Positions 7,943 to 17,492 of a stretch of DNA of 64,000 nt are shown piece by piece. The stretch covers positions 42,173 through 106,172 of the forward strand of contig MKTV01000117.1 of assembly GCA_001898425.1 (NCBI GenBank), read 5' to 3'. Below the pieces are notes generated by a model. It was not told where the DNA came from. It worked only from the letters and a program-made list of their open reading frames with translations, and did not search any database. This DNA comes from Rhodospirillales bacterium 69-11 (GTDB lineage Bacteria > Pseudomonadota > Alphaproteobacteria > Acetobacterales > Acetobacteraceae). The stretch's first letter is position 1. Each line of letters begins with the position of its first letter. The translations under genes and the position numbers were made by a program.

Positions 7943-8827
7943 TCAGTGCATCTCGGCGAGGCGGGCCAGCAGGAAGTCGCGGAACACCGCGACGCGCTTC
8001 GAATTGCGCAGCTCTTCCGGGTAGACGAAGAACACGTCGATCTTCGGGCCCTTCAGGTCCGTGAGGATGCGGACGAGGTCCGGGTTCTCCGCCACCGCGT
8101 AGTCCGGCACCGCGCCGATGCCGAGACCCGACCGGATCGCGAGCAGGATCGCGTGCATCGAGTTCACCTCGAGCAGCGCGCGGCGCGGGTTGCCCGGGCG
8201 GCGGCCCGCTTCGGCCAGCCAGTTCACGTCGGAGACCGGGGGATGATGGTGCCCGAACAGGATCAGGCGGTGCGCATCCAGCTCTTCCGGCCGCTGCGGC
8301 ACGCCGTGACGCTTCAGGTAGTCGGGCGACGCGCAGATATGCCATTGCAGCGTCATCAGGTGGCGCTGCACGAGATCCGGCTGCTTCGGCGGATGCATGC
8401 GGATGGCGACATCCGCCTCCCGCATCGCGAGGTCGAGTTCCGCGTCGTCGAGCAGCAGCGAGATGGAGACGTCCGGGTACATCTCCAGGAAGGCGTGCAG
8501 CCGGGGCGCGAGCCAGGAGGAGCCGAATCCCACCGTGGTCGTGACCTTGAGCCGCCCGGCCGGCTTCTCCTTGCTTTCGGTCAGCAGCGCCTCGGTCATC
8601 GCGAGCTTGGCGAAGACCTCCCGCACCGTCCTGTTCAGGGATTCGCCCTGTTCGGTCAGGATCAGGCCGCGGGCATGCCGGTGAAACAGCGGAACCTGGA
8701 GCGCTTCCTCCAGCGCGGAAATCTGGCGCGACACGGCGGACTGGCTGAGATTCAGCGTGTCGCCGGCATGCGTGAAGCTGCCAGCTTCAGCCACGGCGTG
8801 GAACACACGCAGTTTGTCCCAGTCCAT
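7943..8827 (-). CDS. LysR-family transcriptional regulator
   Basis: This 294-aa regulator has an N-terminal winged helix-turn-helix (about 1-60, MDWDKLRVFHAVAEAGSFTHA, with SQSAVSRQISALE as recognition helix) and a type 2 periplasmic-binding effector domain (about 90-290). The ATG at 8827 starts the HTH directly and is preceded by GGGAGAGG; a longer reading from 8902 adds unrelated residues. It follows trxB on the same strand after 151 bases, and LysR genes next to trxB recur in alphaproteobacteria, so a link to redox control is plausible but not shown. The effector ligand is unknown. Confidence 0.88.
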   Translation of the reverse strand: MDWDKLRVFHAVAEAGSFTHAGDTLNLSQSAVSRQISALEEALQVPLFHRHARGLILTEQGESLNRTVREVFAKLAMTEALLTESKEKPAGRLKVTTTVGFGSSWLAPRLHAFLEMYPDVSISLLLDDAELDLAMREADVAIRMHPPKQPDLVQRHLMTLQWHICASPDYLKRHGVPQRPEELDAHRLILFGHHHPPVSDVNWLAEAGRRPGNPRRALLEVNSMHAILLAIRSGLGIGAVPDYAVAENPDLVRILTDLKGPKIDVFFVYPEELRNSKRVAVFRDFLLARLAEMH

Positions 8828-8978
8828 CTCCAGCCTCTCCCAGTGTGCCGGGTTGCATCCCGGCACGCACCGCCCCGTCCGACTCCTCACGGAGCCGGAC
8901 ATGCGAGCTTAAACGAAGTTCATCGAGTCTTGTGGCGAGAATCGGTCCTTTTTTTCCGAAACCGCCCAGTCCACGCCG

Positions 8979-9947
8979 CTATTCCGCCGCCAGGGCGGGG
9001 GAATCAGCGTGGAGCGCGAGAAATCTCTCGGCTTCCAGCGCCGCCATGCAGCCGGTTCCCGCTGCCGTGATCGCCTGGCGGAACACCTTGTCCTGCACGT
9101 CGCCCGCGGCGAACACGCCGGGAATGGAGGTCTGCGTCGTGCCGGGCGTGGTGACGATGTAGCCCTCGCCGTCCATCGCGAGCTGTCCTGCGAACAGCGC
9201 CGTGGTCGGGCTGTGGCCGATCGCGACGAACACGCCGTCGACTGCGAGCGTGGTCTCGCCGCCGCCATGCACGTTGCGCAGCCGCACGCCGGTGACGGTC
9301 TCGGGCGAGCCGCCGCCCAGGATCTCGGCCACGGTGCTGTCCCAGACCACACTGATCTTCCTGTGGGCGAACAGGCGGGCCTGCAGGATCTTCTCGGCGC
9401 GCAGCGTGTCGCGGCGATGGATCAGCGTGACGTGCTCCGCATGGTTGGTGAGGTACAGGGCCTCCTCCACCGCGGTGTTGCCGCCCCCGATCACGGCGAC
9501 GCGCTTGCCGCGGTAGAAGAACCCGTCACAGGTCGCGCAGGCGGACACGCCACGGCCCTGCAGGCGGTGTTCTGACTCCAGCCCCAGCCAGCGGGCCTGC
9601 GCGCCGGTTGCGATGACCAGGGTGTCCGCAAGGTAGACATCCCCGGAATCGGACATGCAGCGGAACGGCCGGCGCGAGAGATCGGCCTCGACGATCAGGT
9701 CGTGGACGATCCGGGTGCCGACATGTTCGGCCTGGGCGGCCATTTGCTCCATGAGCCAGGGGCCCTGGATGACCTCGGCGAAGCCGGGAAAGTTCTCGAC
9801 ATCGGTCGTGATGGTGAGCTGCCCGCCAGGCTGCAGGCCGGCGACCAGGATGGGCGAGAGGCTGGCGCGCGCGGCGTAGATCGCAGCGGTGTAGCCGGCC
9901 GGGCCGGCGCCGACGATCAGCACCCGGCACTGATGGGTTTGCGACAT
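8979..9947 (-). CDS. trxB: Thioredoxin-disulfide reductase
   Basis: This 322-aa cytoplasmic flavoenzyme passes electrons from NADPH through FAD to thioredoxin. It has the FAD-binding GAGPAGYTAAIYAARA motif (13-27), the redox-active CATC pair (Cys137/Cys140), the NADPH-binding GGGNTAVEEALYL segment with the HRRDTLRAEK motif, and the C-terminal FAD motif VFAAGDVQD. Length and motif order are those of the low-molecular-weight bacterial enzyme. The start MSQTHQCRVLIVGAG at 9947 places the Rossmann fold at the usual distance. It is divergent from an SDR gene across 212 bases and upstream of a LysR gene on the same strand. Confidence 0.96.
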   Translation of the reverse strand: MSQTHQCRVLIVGAGPAGYTAAIYAARASLSPILVAGLQPGGQLTITTDVENFPGFAEVIQGPWLMEQMAAQAEHVGTRIVHDLIVEADLSRRPFRCMSDSGDVYLADTLVIATGAQARWLGLESEHRLQGRGVSACATCDGFFYRGKRVAVIGGGNTAVEEALYLTNHAEHVTLIHRRDTLRAEKILQARLFAHRKISVVWDSTVAEILGGGSPETVTGVRLRNVHGGGETTLAVDGVFVAIGHSPTTALFAGQLAMDGEGYIVTTPGTTQTSIPGVFAAGDVQDKVFRQAITAAGTGCMAALEAERFLALHADSPALAAE

Positions 9948-10159
9948 GGGAATCCCGCGACAGGGTGTTTTCCGACCATATCGGTCGCGCGGCCGCAGAA
10001 GCAAGGAAGGGAGGCGGCCGCGTCGCCGTGCCGGCGCGCGAGCCGGGTCTCACGCGCCGTTGTGGAACGCCCGCCCGACTCTCTACCGTCGCCGCGCAGG
10101 GTCACGGCAGCGGCTCATCGCGGGGTGGAGCGCCGGACGCCGCGGAAGGGGAGGTTGGG

Positions 10160-10924
10160 ATGGGTGCGTTCAGCGGAAAGGTCGCGCTGGTCACCGGCGC
10201 GGCGCGCGGACTGGGGCGCGTCACGGCGTTGGCATTCGCGCGGGAAGGCGCGCAGGTCGTCTTCACCGATATCGACGAGGCCGGCGGGCAGGAGACCCTC
10301 GAGATGGTGCGCGCAGCCGGCGGGGAGGGGATGTTCCTGCCGCTGGACGTCCGGCGCGAGCAGAGCGCCGAGGAGATGGTCGCAAAGGCCGTCGAGCGCT
10401 ACGGCCGGCTCGATTGCGCGGTGAACAATGCGGGCGTCGTCCGCTTCGCGCCCATCATCGAGGAGACGACCGAAAGCTTCGACTTCCACGTCGACACCAA
10501 TCTGCGCGGCGTCTTCTACTGCATGAAGCACGAGATCCGTCAGATGATGCGCAATGGCGGGGGTTCGATCGTGAACCAGTCCTCCATCACCGGCAGCCTG
10601 ACGGGCAATGCGACCGAGAGCCTGTATGCGGCGACCAAGGGCGGTGTCGACGCCCTGACCAAGTCGGTCGCGCTGGAGGTCGCGAAGCACAACATCAACG
10701 TCAATGCGATCGCCTCCTGCGGGATCGATGCGCCGGGCGACGTCTTCCACCAGTGGATGGAGCGGGAGAACCTGACGGCAGAGGACGTGGGCAAGCTGTT
10801 CCCGATCGGCCGCATGGGCAAGGCCGAGGAGCTCACCGGCGCGGTGCTGTATCTCTGTTCGGAACAGGCCCGCTTCATCGTCGGGCACCTGCTGGTGCTG
10901 GACGGCGGCTGGATCGCGCACTGA
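10160..10924 (+). CDS. SDR family oxidoreductase
   Basis: This 254-aa classical short-chain dehydrogenase/reductase has the cofactor motif TGAARGLG (about 12-19), the acidic residue in VVFTDIDEA that favours NAD(H), the NNAGV motif, a catalytic Ser in NQSSITGS, the YAATKGG Tyr-x3-Lys pair, and the C-terminal LDGGWIAH. The ATG at 10160 follows AAGGGGAGG. It is transcribed alone, divergent from trxB and convergent with the ABC operon. The substrate is unknown. GIDAPGDVFHQWMERE, where many relatives have a PGxIxTPM-type segment, suggests an unusual substrate loop. Confidence 0.88.
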   Translation: MGAFSGKVALVTGAARGLGRVTALAFAREGAQVVFTDIDEAGGQETLEMVRAAGGEGMFLPLDVRREQSAEEMVAKAVERYGRLDCAVNNAGVVRFAPIIEETTESFDFHVDTNLRGVFYCMKHEIRQMMRNGGGSIVNQSSITGSLTGNATESLYAATKGGVDALTKSVALEVAKHNINVNAIASCGIDAPGDVFHQWMERENLTAEDVGKLFPIGRMGKAEELTGAVLYLCSEQARFIVGHLLVLDGGWIAH

Positions 10925-11025
10925 GCGGGTGGCGCGGGCCCCTGGGTCGGGCGACGACCGGCTGGCGCGAGGGAGGCGGGCGATGACCGGGACGCGGCGA
11001 GGGTGCCGCGTCCCGGCCGGACGGT

Positions 11026-12129
11026 TCAGACGACCCGGCCGGTATCCGGCTCCATCAGGTGCATCTGGTTGAGGTCGGCGGTCAGCGGCAGCATCTCGCC
11101 CGGTTCCGCATGGGTCGCCGGATCGACGCGGGCGCAGACCGGGGCGCCGTCGACGAAGAAGTGGACCATGGTCTCCATGCCCATGGGCTCCACCACGTCC
11201 ACCGGCAGGTCGACGCGGGTCCAGTTCGGCTTGCCCTGCTCGTGGTATTCGAACAGGTGCTCCGGCCGGATGCCCAGCACCATCTCGCGGCCCTTGTACT
11301 TCCCGTAGCGGTCCTGCCGATCGGGGGGCACGGGCAGCGTGATCTTGTCGGTCACGCGCAGGGCGAGCCCGCCATTGCGTCCGTCCTGCACGCGGCAGGG
11401 CAGGAAATTCATCGCCGGCGAGCCGATGAACCCGGCGACGAAGCGGGTGGCGGGGTTGTGGTACAACTCCTGCGGGGAGCCGACCTGCTCGATGATGCCG
11501 CCGTTCATCACCACCACGCGGTCGGCGAGCGTCATCGCCTCCACCTGGTCGTGCGTCACGTAGACGGTGGTGGTGCGGACGGTCTGGTGGACCTTCTTGA
11601 TCTCGGTGCGCATCTGCACGCGCAGCTTGGCGTCCAGGTTCGACAGCGGCTCGTCGAACAGGAACACCTTGGGGTTGCGCACGATGGCGCGGCCCATGGC
11701 GACGCGCTGCCGCTGGCCGCCCGAGAGGGCGCGCGGCTTGCGCTCGAGCAGCGGGACGATGTCGAGGATGCGGGCGGCTTCGTCGACCCGGCGCTTGATC
11801 TCGTCCTTCGGGAACTTCCGAAGCTTGAGCCCGAACGCCATGTTGTCGAAGACGCTCATGTGCGGATAGAGCGCGTAGTTCTGGAACACCATGGCGATGT
11901 CGCGATCGCGTGGCGGCACGTCGTTGACGATATCGCCGCCGATCCAGATCTCGCCGCCGCTGATCTCTTCGAGGCCGGCGATCATGCGCAGCGTGGTCGA
12001 CTTGCCGCAGCCGGACGGGCCGACCAGCACCACGAACTCATGGTCCGCGATCTCCAGGTCGATGCCTTTCACCGCTTGGACGCCGCCGTCGTATTCCTTG
12101 ACGACCTTGCGGCAGGAGACTTCAGCCAT
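11026..12129 (-). CDS. CUT1 sugar ABC transporter ATPase (UgpC/MalK-like)
   Basis: This 367-aa protein is the ATP-hydrolysing subunit that energises import by the permeases encoded just upstream. It has Walker A GPSGCGKST (about 37-45), the Q-loop in MVFQNYALYPHM, signature LSGGQRQRVAMGRAI, Walker B VFLFDEPLSNLDAKLR and the switch VTHDQ. The last about 130 residues are the TOBE/MalK regulatory extension (LGIRPEHLFEY). ATPases of this class can serve several transporters, which fits the three binding proteins in this operon. It is the last gene of the minus-strand operon, 31 bases after the second permease. Confidence 0.93.
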   Translation of the reverse strand: MAEVSCRKVVKEYDGGVQAVKGIDLEIADHEFVVLVGPSGCGKSTTLRMIAGLEEISGGEIWIGGDIVNDVPPRDRDIAMVFQNYALYPHMSVFDNMAFGLKLRKFPKDEIKRRVDEAARILDIVPLLERKPRALSGGQRQRVAMGRAIVRNPKVFLFDEPLSNLDAKLRVQMRTEIKKVHQTVRTTTVYVTHDQVEAMTLADRVVVMNGGIIEQVGSPQELYHNPATRFVAGFIGSPAMNFLPCRVQDGRNGGLALRVTDKITLPVPPDRQDRYGKYKGREMVLGIRPEHLFEYHEQGKPNWTRVDLPVDVVEPMGMETMVHFFVDGAPVCARVDPATHAEPGEMLPLTADLNQMHLMEPDTGRVV

Positions 12130-12160
12130 GGTGGTTCGATTCCCTCGGTTGGTGGTGGGA

Positions 12161-13060
12161 TCAGCCTTTGGTGGCGCCAGCGGTCAGACCCGCCACGTAG
12201 TAGTCCATCAGGAAGGCGTAGATGATGATGGGCGGCATGGAGGCGAGCAGGCAGGCCGCCATGATCTTGCCCCACTGGAACACGTCGCCGCGGATCAGGT
12301 CGGAGATGATGCCGACCGTGAGGACCATCTGGTTCGACGTGTAGAGGTAGGCGAGCGGGTAGAGGAACGCGCCCCAGCTCACGGTGAAGGCGAAGATCGT
12401 CGCGGCGATGATGCCGGGCATCGCGACCGGAATGAAGATCCGCAGCAGGATCTGCACGTAGCCCGCGCCGTCGATCAGCGCCGCCTCGTCCAGCTCCTTC
12501 GGGATGGAGCTGAAGTAGCCGATCATGATCCAGGTGCAGAAGGGCACCGCGAGAGTCGGATACAGCAGCACGAGCGCCCAGACGTTGTTGATGAGGCCGA
12601 GCGCGCCGACGATCTGGAACAGGGGGATGAAGAGCAGCGAGGCGGGAACGAGGTAGGTGAGGAACACGCCGGTGGCGAGTACCTGGCTGCCCCAGAACCC
12701 CATCCGCGCCAGGCTGAACGCGGCCATCACCGAGATCACCATGGACACCACGACCGTCACCACGGTCACCATGACCGAGTTCAGGTAGTAGGTCTGGAAG
12801 TTCGGATAGGTGATCAGGTACCAGAAATTCTCGAGCGTCGGGTGGTGCACGATCCAGGGGCTGCCGCTCTGCGCCGAGATCTCGGCCGACGACTTCAGGC
12901 TGGTCATCAGCGTGTAGAACGGCGGCACCAGGAACATGATCACGAACACGCCGAGGGCGATGTAGCTGCCCCACAGCGCCCATTGGCGCTGCCGGTGCAG
13001 GGAGTGCTTGTGCTTGTGTGCCGCCGCCCGCTTGGTGGCGTCCATGGTTGTCGCGCTCAT
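12161..13060 (-). CDS. Sugar ABC transporter permease (MalG-like)
   Basis: This 299-aa inner-membrane protein has six predicted membrane segments. The first is near residues 30-52 (WGSYIALGVFVIMFLVPPFY). The cytoplasmic coupling helix is the EAA loop, here EAALIDGAGYVQILLRIFIPV (about 195-215), which docks on the ATPase. Its start overlaps the stop of the upstream permease by 4 bases (ATGA), so translation is coupled. With that gene it forms the heterodimeric channel. The substrate is likely a sugar, polyol or glycerol-phosphate-type compound by class, not by direct evidence. Confidence 0.92.
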   Translation of the reverse strand: MSATTMDATKRAAAHKHKHSLHRQRQWALWGSYIALGVFVIMFLVPPFYTLMTSLKSSAEISAQSGSPWIVHHPTLENFWYLITYPNFQTYYLNSVMVTVVTVVVSMVISVMAAFSLARMGFWGSQVLATGVFLTYLVPASLLFIPLFQIVGALGLINNVWALVLLYPTLAVPFCTWIMIGYFSSIPKELDEAALIDGAGYVQILLRIFIPVAMPGIIAATIFAFTVSWGAFLYPLAYLYTSNQMVLTVGIISDLIRGDVFQWGKIMAACLLASMPPIIIYAFLMDYYVAGLTAGATKG

Positions 13061-14007
13061 GTCGCGATCTCCTTCGTGCGACGCGTGACGCCCCGCAGCA
13101 CGAAGAAGGCGGCGATGGCGAGGATCGGGAACATGAAGAGGCTGACGCTCGCGCCCAGCGGGATGTCGCCGGACTGGATGCCGACCTGGAAGGCGTAGGT
13201 GGCGAACACGTGCGTCATGTCCTGCGGCCCGCCCGCGGTCAGGATGCGGACGATGTCGAAGTCGGCGAAGGTGGTGATTAGGCTGAACAGCACGGTGATC
13301 GCGATGATGTTGCGCATCATCGGCAACGTGACGAAGAACAGCTTCTGCACCGCGTTCGCGCCGTCGATCGCCGCAGCCTCATAGAGCTGCTCCGGCACCG
13401 ACTTCAGCGCGGCCAGATACATGATCATGAAGAAGGGCGTGCCGTACCAGACGTTCACGGCGATCGTGCAGAACCGCGCGATCCAGCCGACGCCCAGCCA
13501 GGGCACGTTGGCGAAGCCGAACTGGTTGAGGATCCAGTTGAACGCCGAATAGGACGGGTCGAACATCCACCACCAGGTCAGCGTCGACAGCGCGAGCGGG
13601 ATGACCCAGGGGACCAGCAGCAGACCGCGCCAGATGCGCTGGTTCTTGCCGGGGATGTTGTGCATCAGGTGCGCCAGGATGAAGCCCAGCAGCGCCTTCA
13701 TCACCACCGCGGTGATGGCGAACAGGCAGGACTGGAAGATGACGAGCTGGAACGTGTTCCGCTTCAGCAGGAACGCGAAGTTCCCCAGCCCCACGAAGCT
13801 GGTCATCTTCTTGTTCAGCATGCTCAGGTAGATCGCGTAGAACGCGGGGTAGATCACGAACCCCGCGACCAGCAGGATCAGCGGCAGCGCCAGCAAGAAG
13901 CCCATGGTCGACCGCCGACCCGCGAACCGCCGCATGCTCGACCGGCGTGCCGCGGCGGGCCGCGAGGCCTGCATCACGCCCACCGGCACGCTGGTGCCAT
14001 CTGCCAT
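13057..14007 (-). CDS. Sugar ABC transporter permease (MalF-like)
   Basis: This 316-aa inner-membrane permease is the partner of the 12,161-13,060 protein. A basic N-terminal tail (to about 30) precedes the first hydrophobic segment GFLLALPLILLVAGFVIYPAF. The EAA loop is YEAAAIDGANAVQKLFFVTLPM (about 200-221). Five to six membrane segments are visible, consistent with CUT1 transporters. It is the first membrane component after the binding-protein genes, with a strong hairpin (14,040-14,067) between it and the last binding-protein gene. Confidence 0.92.
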   Translation of the reverse strand: MADGTSVPVGVMQASRPAAARRSSMRRFAGRRSTMGFLLALPLILLVAGFVIYPAFYAIYLSMLNKKMTSFVGLGNFAFLLKRNTFQLVIFQSCLFAITAVVMKALLGFILAHLMHNIPGKNQRIWRGLLLVPWVIPLALSTLTWWWMFDPSYSAFNWILNQFGFANVPWLGVGWIARFCTIAVNVWYGTPFFMIMYLAALKSVPEQLYEAAAIDGANAVQKLFFVTLPMMRNIIAITVLFSLITTFADFDIVRILTAGGPQDMTHVFATYAFQVGIQSGDIPLGASVSLFMFPILAIAAFFVLRGVTRRTKEIAT

Positions 14008-14039
14008 CTGTGTCCTCCCTCAAGGCTCTTGGGTTCGTG

Positions 14040-14067
14040 GGCGGGCGGGGATTGCGTCCCGCCCGCC
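14040..14067 (-). terminator. Hairpin between binding protein and permease genes
   Basis: GGCGGGCGGG and CCCGCCCGCC form a perfect 10-bp stem with an 8-nt loop just after the binding-protein stop codon. There is no T-run, so it more likely protects the 3' end of the receptor message or thins read-through than ends transcription. Comparable hairpins occur between malE and malF in enteric bacteria. Confidence 0.6.
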
Positions 14068-14075
14068 TTGCCGTT

Positions 14076-15422
14076 CTAGCGCGTGAACCCTTCCAGCTCG
14101 TCCTGCGCCCAGGAAATCACCTGGTCGACGCTCTGGCCGCTCTTCAGCTTCGCCAGCATCGTCGGCATCGTGCCACGGTTGTAGATCTGCACGGCGATTT
14201 CCGGCGGGGCCGGGAACGCGGCGATATGGGCTTTCGCGTTATGGAACGGCCGGATCGGATAGTTGTAGACGGTTCCCTTCGGCGGCTCCACTTCTTCCCA
14301 CACCTTGAAGTCGAGCATGGAGGTGAACGGCGGCACGTCGTACCCCGCCACCTCGTTGCAGCGCGCCTGCACGTTGTCGCGCTGCATCAGGTAGGTGATC
14401 AGCTCCTTCGCGGCCGACTTGTTCCTGGCGAAGGACCAGACGCCCCAGAAATACGGCAGGTAGGGCGTGAACCGGCCCGACGGACCCGCGCAGCCGGGGA
14501 AGTGCCAGACGTCCGCGGCGATCTGGGGCGCGTCGCGCTTGGCCACCGCCCAGGCGGAGGGCGGGTTCCAGATCAGCGCGCTCTTGCCCGAGATCAGGGC
14601 GCGGTTGTTCGACGCATCGTCGTAGCTGACCGCGTCGGCCGGCAGGAACTTCACCAGCTTCTGCCCGAACTCGAGCACCTTGCGGACATTGTCCGACTTG
14701 ACGGTGACGTTGCCGTCCTTGTCCACCAGCTCCGCCCCATAGGCGGCGAACAGGGCGCCGGCGGTGTCGACGGAATCCGTCGTCTGGCCGAGGCCGATGC
14801 CGAACGGCATGTCCGCCTTGGAGCAGGCTTCCGCCGCCTTCAGCAGCGCATCCCAGGTCCAGGCCTCCGACTCCTTGGTGTGCTCGGGCTTCGCCGGATA
14901 CATCGCCTGCACGTCCAGGCCGGCCTTGTCCTTCAGCACGCTGATGCGGCCGGCAGGCCCCTTGTACTGCGTCCCCGAACTGGTCGGGATCGCCATCCAG
15001 TGCCCCTTGATCTTCGCGAGATACTCGCAGACCTGGTTCACCTGGCCGTACTGTCCGGCCAACGTCTTCATGACGTCGTCCAGCGGCTCCATCAGGCTCG
15101 CCTGGTTCTGCACCTCCCAGCTTGGGTAGGCCTGAACGTCGTGGCCGGTCTTGGCCTGCGCCTCGGCGGCGATGGTCAGGATGTTCTTGTTGCCGACCGA
15201 CGTCACGAAGTCGGCCTGGACCTCCACCTGGTTCTTCTCGCCCCAGGCTTCGACCTGCTTCTTCATGACGGCATTGCCGGCCGGGACCCAGTGGTCCCAG
15301 AACGCGATCGACACCTTGCCCGCGGCGCGGCCGGAGCGGATGTGGACGAGGGGGAGGGCGGCGGCGGCGGCACCGATCTTCAGTGCCTGTCGACGTGTGG
15401 TCGTGCGGCGCGGCTGTGTCAC
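14076..15422 (-). CDS. Extracellular solute-binding protein family 1, paralogue A
   Basis: This 448-aa periplasmic receptor feeds solute to the downstream CUT1 permeases. A twin-arginine signal (TTTRRQALKIGAAAAALP, about 7-24) indicates Tat export. The mature region starts with the KVSIAFWDHWVPAGN block and contains the family-1 features (DASNNRALISGKSAL, NPPSAWAVAKRDAP, KGTVYNYPIRPFH, ending DELEGFTR). The start is taken as GTG 15,422, preceded by AAGGA at about 10 bases, giving a length close to its two paralogues. A far upstream ATG at 15,794 gives an Arg-rich leader and is unlikely. It is the receptor gene nearest the permeases and very similar to paralogue C. Confidence 0.88.
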   Translation of the reverse strand: MTQPRRTTTRRQALKIGAAAAALPLVHIRSGRAAGKVSIAFWDHWVPAGNAVMKKQVEAWGEKNQVEVQADFVTSVGNKNILTIAAEAQAKTGHDVQAYPSWEVQNQASLMEPLDDVMKTLAGQYGQVNQVCEYLAKIKGHWMAIPTSSGTQYKGPAGRISVLKDKAGLDVQAMYPAKPEHTKESEAWTWDALLKAAEACSKADMPFGIGLGQTTDSVDTAGALFAAYGAELVDKDGNVTVKSDNVRKVLEFGQKLVKFLPADAVSYDDASNNRALISGKSALIWNPPSAWAVAKRDAPQIAADVWHFPGCAGPSGRFTPYLPYFWGVWSFARNKSAAKELITYLMQRDNVQARCNEVAGYDVPPFTSMLDFKVWEEVEPPKGTVYNYPIRPFHNAKAHIAAFPAPPEIAVQIYNRGTMPTMLAKLKSGQSVDQVISWAQDELEGFTR

Positions 15423-15952
15423 GAAACGGTGGTCCTTCTGGTCGTCACGGATGAAAGCGAACTGCAGGTCCGGCGGACATGCGGGTGGATCGCGCGTAGG
15501 GATGTGCGCCGTCCTGCGTCGGGAACTGCCAGGCGGACAGGCGCGGATCGACTCGCGCGGACGCGCGAGCGGGCGGCCGGCGCGCGCGTCGCCGAACACT
15601 TTCGTCCGATACCATCGACGGGATGACGGCGTACCGCCGTTGTCATGTACGTACCTCCCGAGCCCGCCATGGATGGCGGGGCTGTGGCCTGTCCCTGCGG
15701 CTGTCGTTTGTTCGACTTTGTCGCACGCTAACCTGCGCCGATGCCCGACGCAACGGGCAACAGCATCACTTGCAACGACGCTGCACCGCAGCATGAGCGG
15801 CCGCGCGCCGGGCTCCTGCCGGCGCCGCGCGAGCCCCCCGCCTCGGTCGCGCGGGCCCGTCGCTGGCGCCGCGCGGGGCGGCTCTCACCCGGGGGTCGCC
15901 GGTGCCGGTTCGGGCCCGCGGACGGCCGGGCGGCCGCCGCGGACCCGGCGGC
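15423..15952. other. 530-bp gap between receptor genes A and B
   Basis: No gene is supported. The gap holds several GC-rich inverted repeats, including CCCGCC/GGCGGG (15,663-15,680), GCGGGCCCG/CGGGCCCGC (15,851-15,919) and GCCGGG/CCCGGC (15,925-15,949). The last two lie just after the paralogue B stop on the transcribed strand. The length suggests that receptor A may have its own promoter here, but I could not pick out convincing -35/-10 boxes. Confidence 0.4.
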
Positions 15953-17308
15953 TCAGCGGGTGAAGCCCCCGAGCTCGTCGGCCGCCCAGGCGACGACCTG
16001 CTGGATGGACTGCCCCTGCTTGATCCGCGCCAGCATGTTGTTGTGGGTCGCGCGCTGGTAGATCTGCACGGCGATCTCCGGCGACGCCTCCGATCCGGTG
16101 ATGTTCGGCTGGGTGTCGTGCCAGGGGCGGATCGGATAGTTGTAGACGGTGCCCTTCGGGGGCGAGACCTCCTCCCAGATCTTGAAGTCGTTCATCTTGG
16201 CGAAAGGCGGCAGGTCGTAGCCGTCGACGGCGATGCTGCGCGCCTCCACCTGCTCGCGCTGCATCAGGTAGCTCAGCAGCTCCTTCGCGGCCGACTGGTT
16301 CCGGCTGAAATTGTAGATCCCCCAGAAGAAGGTCAGGGTCGGGAGGAACCGGCCATTCGGTCCCTTCGGTGCCGGGAAGGTCCAGCAATCCGCGGCGATC
16401 TCCGGCGCATCGCGCTTGGCCACCGCCCAGGCGGAGGGCGGGTTGAAGATCAGCGCCGTCTTGCCGGAGATCAGCGCGCGGTTGTTCGAGGCGTCGTCAT
16501 AGCTCACCACGTCGTCCGGCAGGATCTTCACGAAGCGTTGGGCGAATTCCAGGAACTGCCGCATGGCGTCGGACTTCACCTGGATGGTGCCTTCGCCGTC
16601 GATCAGCGCGGCCCCGTAGGCGCGGAACATGGCGCCCACCTGGTCGATGCCGTCGGTATTGGTGGTCCCGCCGCCGAGGCCGAGGGCGAATGGATACCCG
16701 TCCTTCATCGCCGCCTCGCCGCATTTCAGCAGCATCTCGTAGTCCCAGGAATCGGCGAGCGCGGTCTTGTGGGGTTCGGCCGGATACATCGCCTGCACGT
16801 CCACGCCGTACTTCTTCATCAGGCTGATGCGCGCGCAGGGCGGCTTGGTCTGCGTCCCGGTGCTGGTGGGAACCGCGATCCAGTGGCCCTTGATCTTCGC
16901 CAGGTATTCCGACGTCGTGCCCGCGGCGCCGTACTTGTCCACCAGGGGCAGCACCACGTCGTCCACCGGCGTGAGCGAACTGGCCAGGTTGAACACGTCC
17001 CAGTTGGCGAAGGTCATCACGTCATGCCCGGTGCGGGCCTGGGCTTCCGCGACGCCGGTCAGCAGCAGCTTGTTGCCGTTGCCGGTGATGAAGTCCGCGG
17101 CGACCTCCACCTTGTTCTTGTCCGCCCAGGCATCGACCTGTTTCTGCAGGATCGCGTTTCCGCCCGGGACCCAGTGGTCCCAGAAAGCCACGCTGAGCTT
17201 TCCGGCGGCAGCGGCGGTGCGGACGTGCACCAGCGGCAAGGCGGCCGCGGCGGCGCCCATCTGCAGGGCGCGGCGGCGCGGAATGCGGATCGGGTTCGAT
17301 CGGGTCAT
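15953..17308 (-). CDS. Extracellular solute-binding protein family 1, paralogue B
   Basis: This 451-aa Tat-exported receptor (signal IPRRRALQMGAAAAALP, about 8-24) is homologous along its whole length to the genes on both sides. It shares the KLSVAFWDHWVPGGN start of the mature protein, the DASNNRALISGKTAL block, NPPSAWAVAKRDAPEIAAD and the KGTVYNYPIRPWHD block. It is the most divergent of the three, with different binding-face regions (GLGGGTTNTDGIDQVGAMF where the others have TTDSVDTAG or TTPDSVDTAG) and the ending DELGGFTR. The ATG at 17,308 has GGGAGAAACACGTC in front. Divergence in the ligand-contact region suggests a different solute preference. Confidence 0.88.
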   Translation of the reverse strand: MTRSNPIRIPRRRALQMGAAAAALPLVHVRTAAAAGKLSVAFWDHWVPGGNAILQKQVDAWADKNKVEVAADFITGNGNKLLLTGVAEAQARTGHDVMTFANWDVFNLASSLTPVDDVVLPLVDKYGAAGTTSEYLAKIKGHWIAVPTSTGTQTKPPCARISLMKKYGVDVQAMYPAEPHKTALADSWDYEMLLKCGEAAMKDGYPFALGLGGGTTNTDGIDQVGAMFRAYGAALIDGEGTIQVKSDAMRQFLEFAQRFVKILPDDVVSYDDASNNRALISGKTALIFNPPSAWAVAKRDAPEIAADCWTFPAPKGPNGRFLPTLTFFWGIYNFSRNQSAAKELLSYLMQREQVEARSIAVDGYDLPPFAKMNDFKIWEEVSPPKGTVYNYPIRPWHDTQPNITGSEASPEIAVQIYQRATHNNMLARIKQGQSIQQVVAWAADELGGFTR

Positions 17309-17492
17309 GACGTGTTTCTCCCTGTGCGGCCTTGGGCCGCCTTGTTGCGTGCGTCGTCTCCTTCGGGTCTTCGGACGGTTGCCGAACCGCCTCGTTGCAA
17401 CGCCGACAGGCCCCCGGCCTCTGGGACGGGGGCTGCCTCTTTGGGGCCGGATCGAAATCCTGGACGCGTGGCGGCGTCCCGCCCGGCCGGGG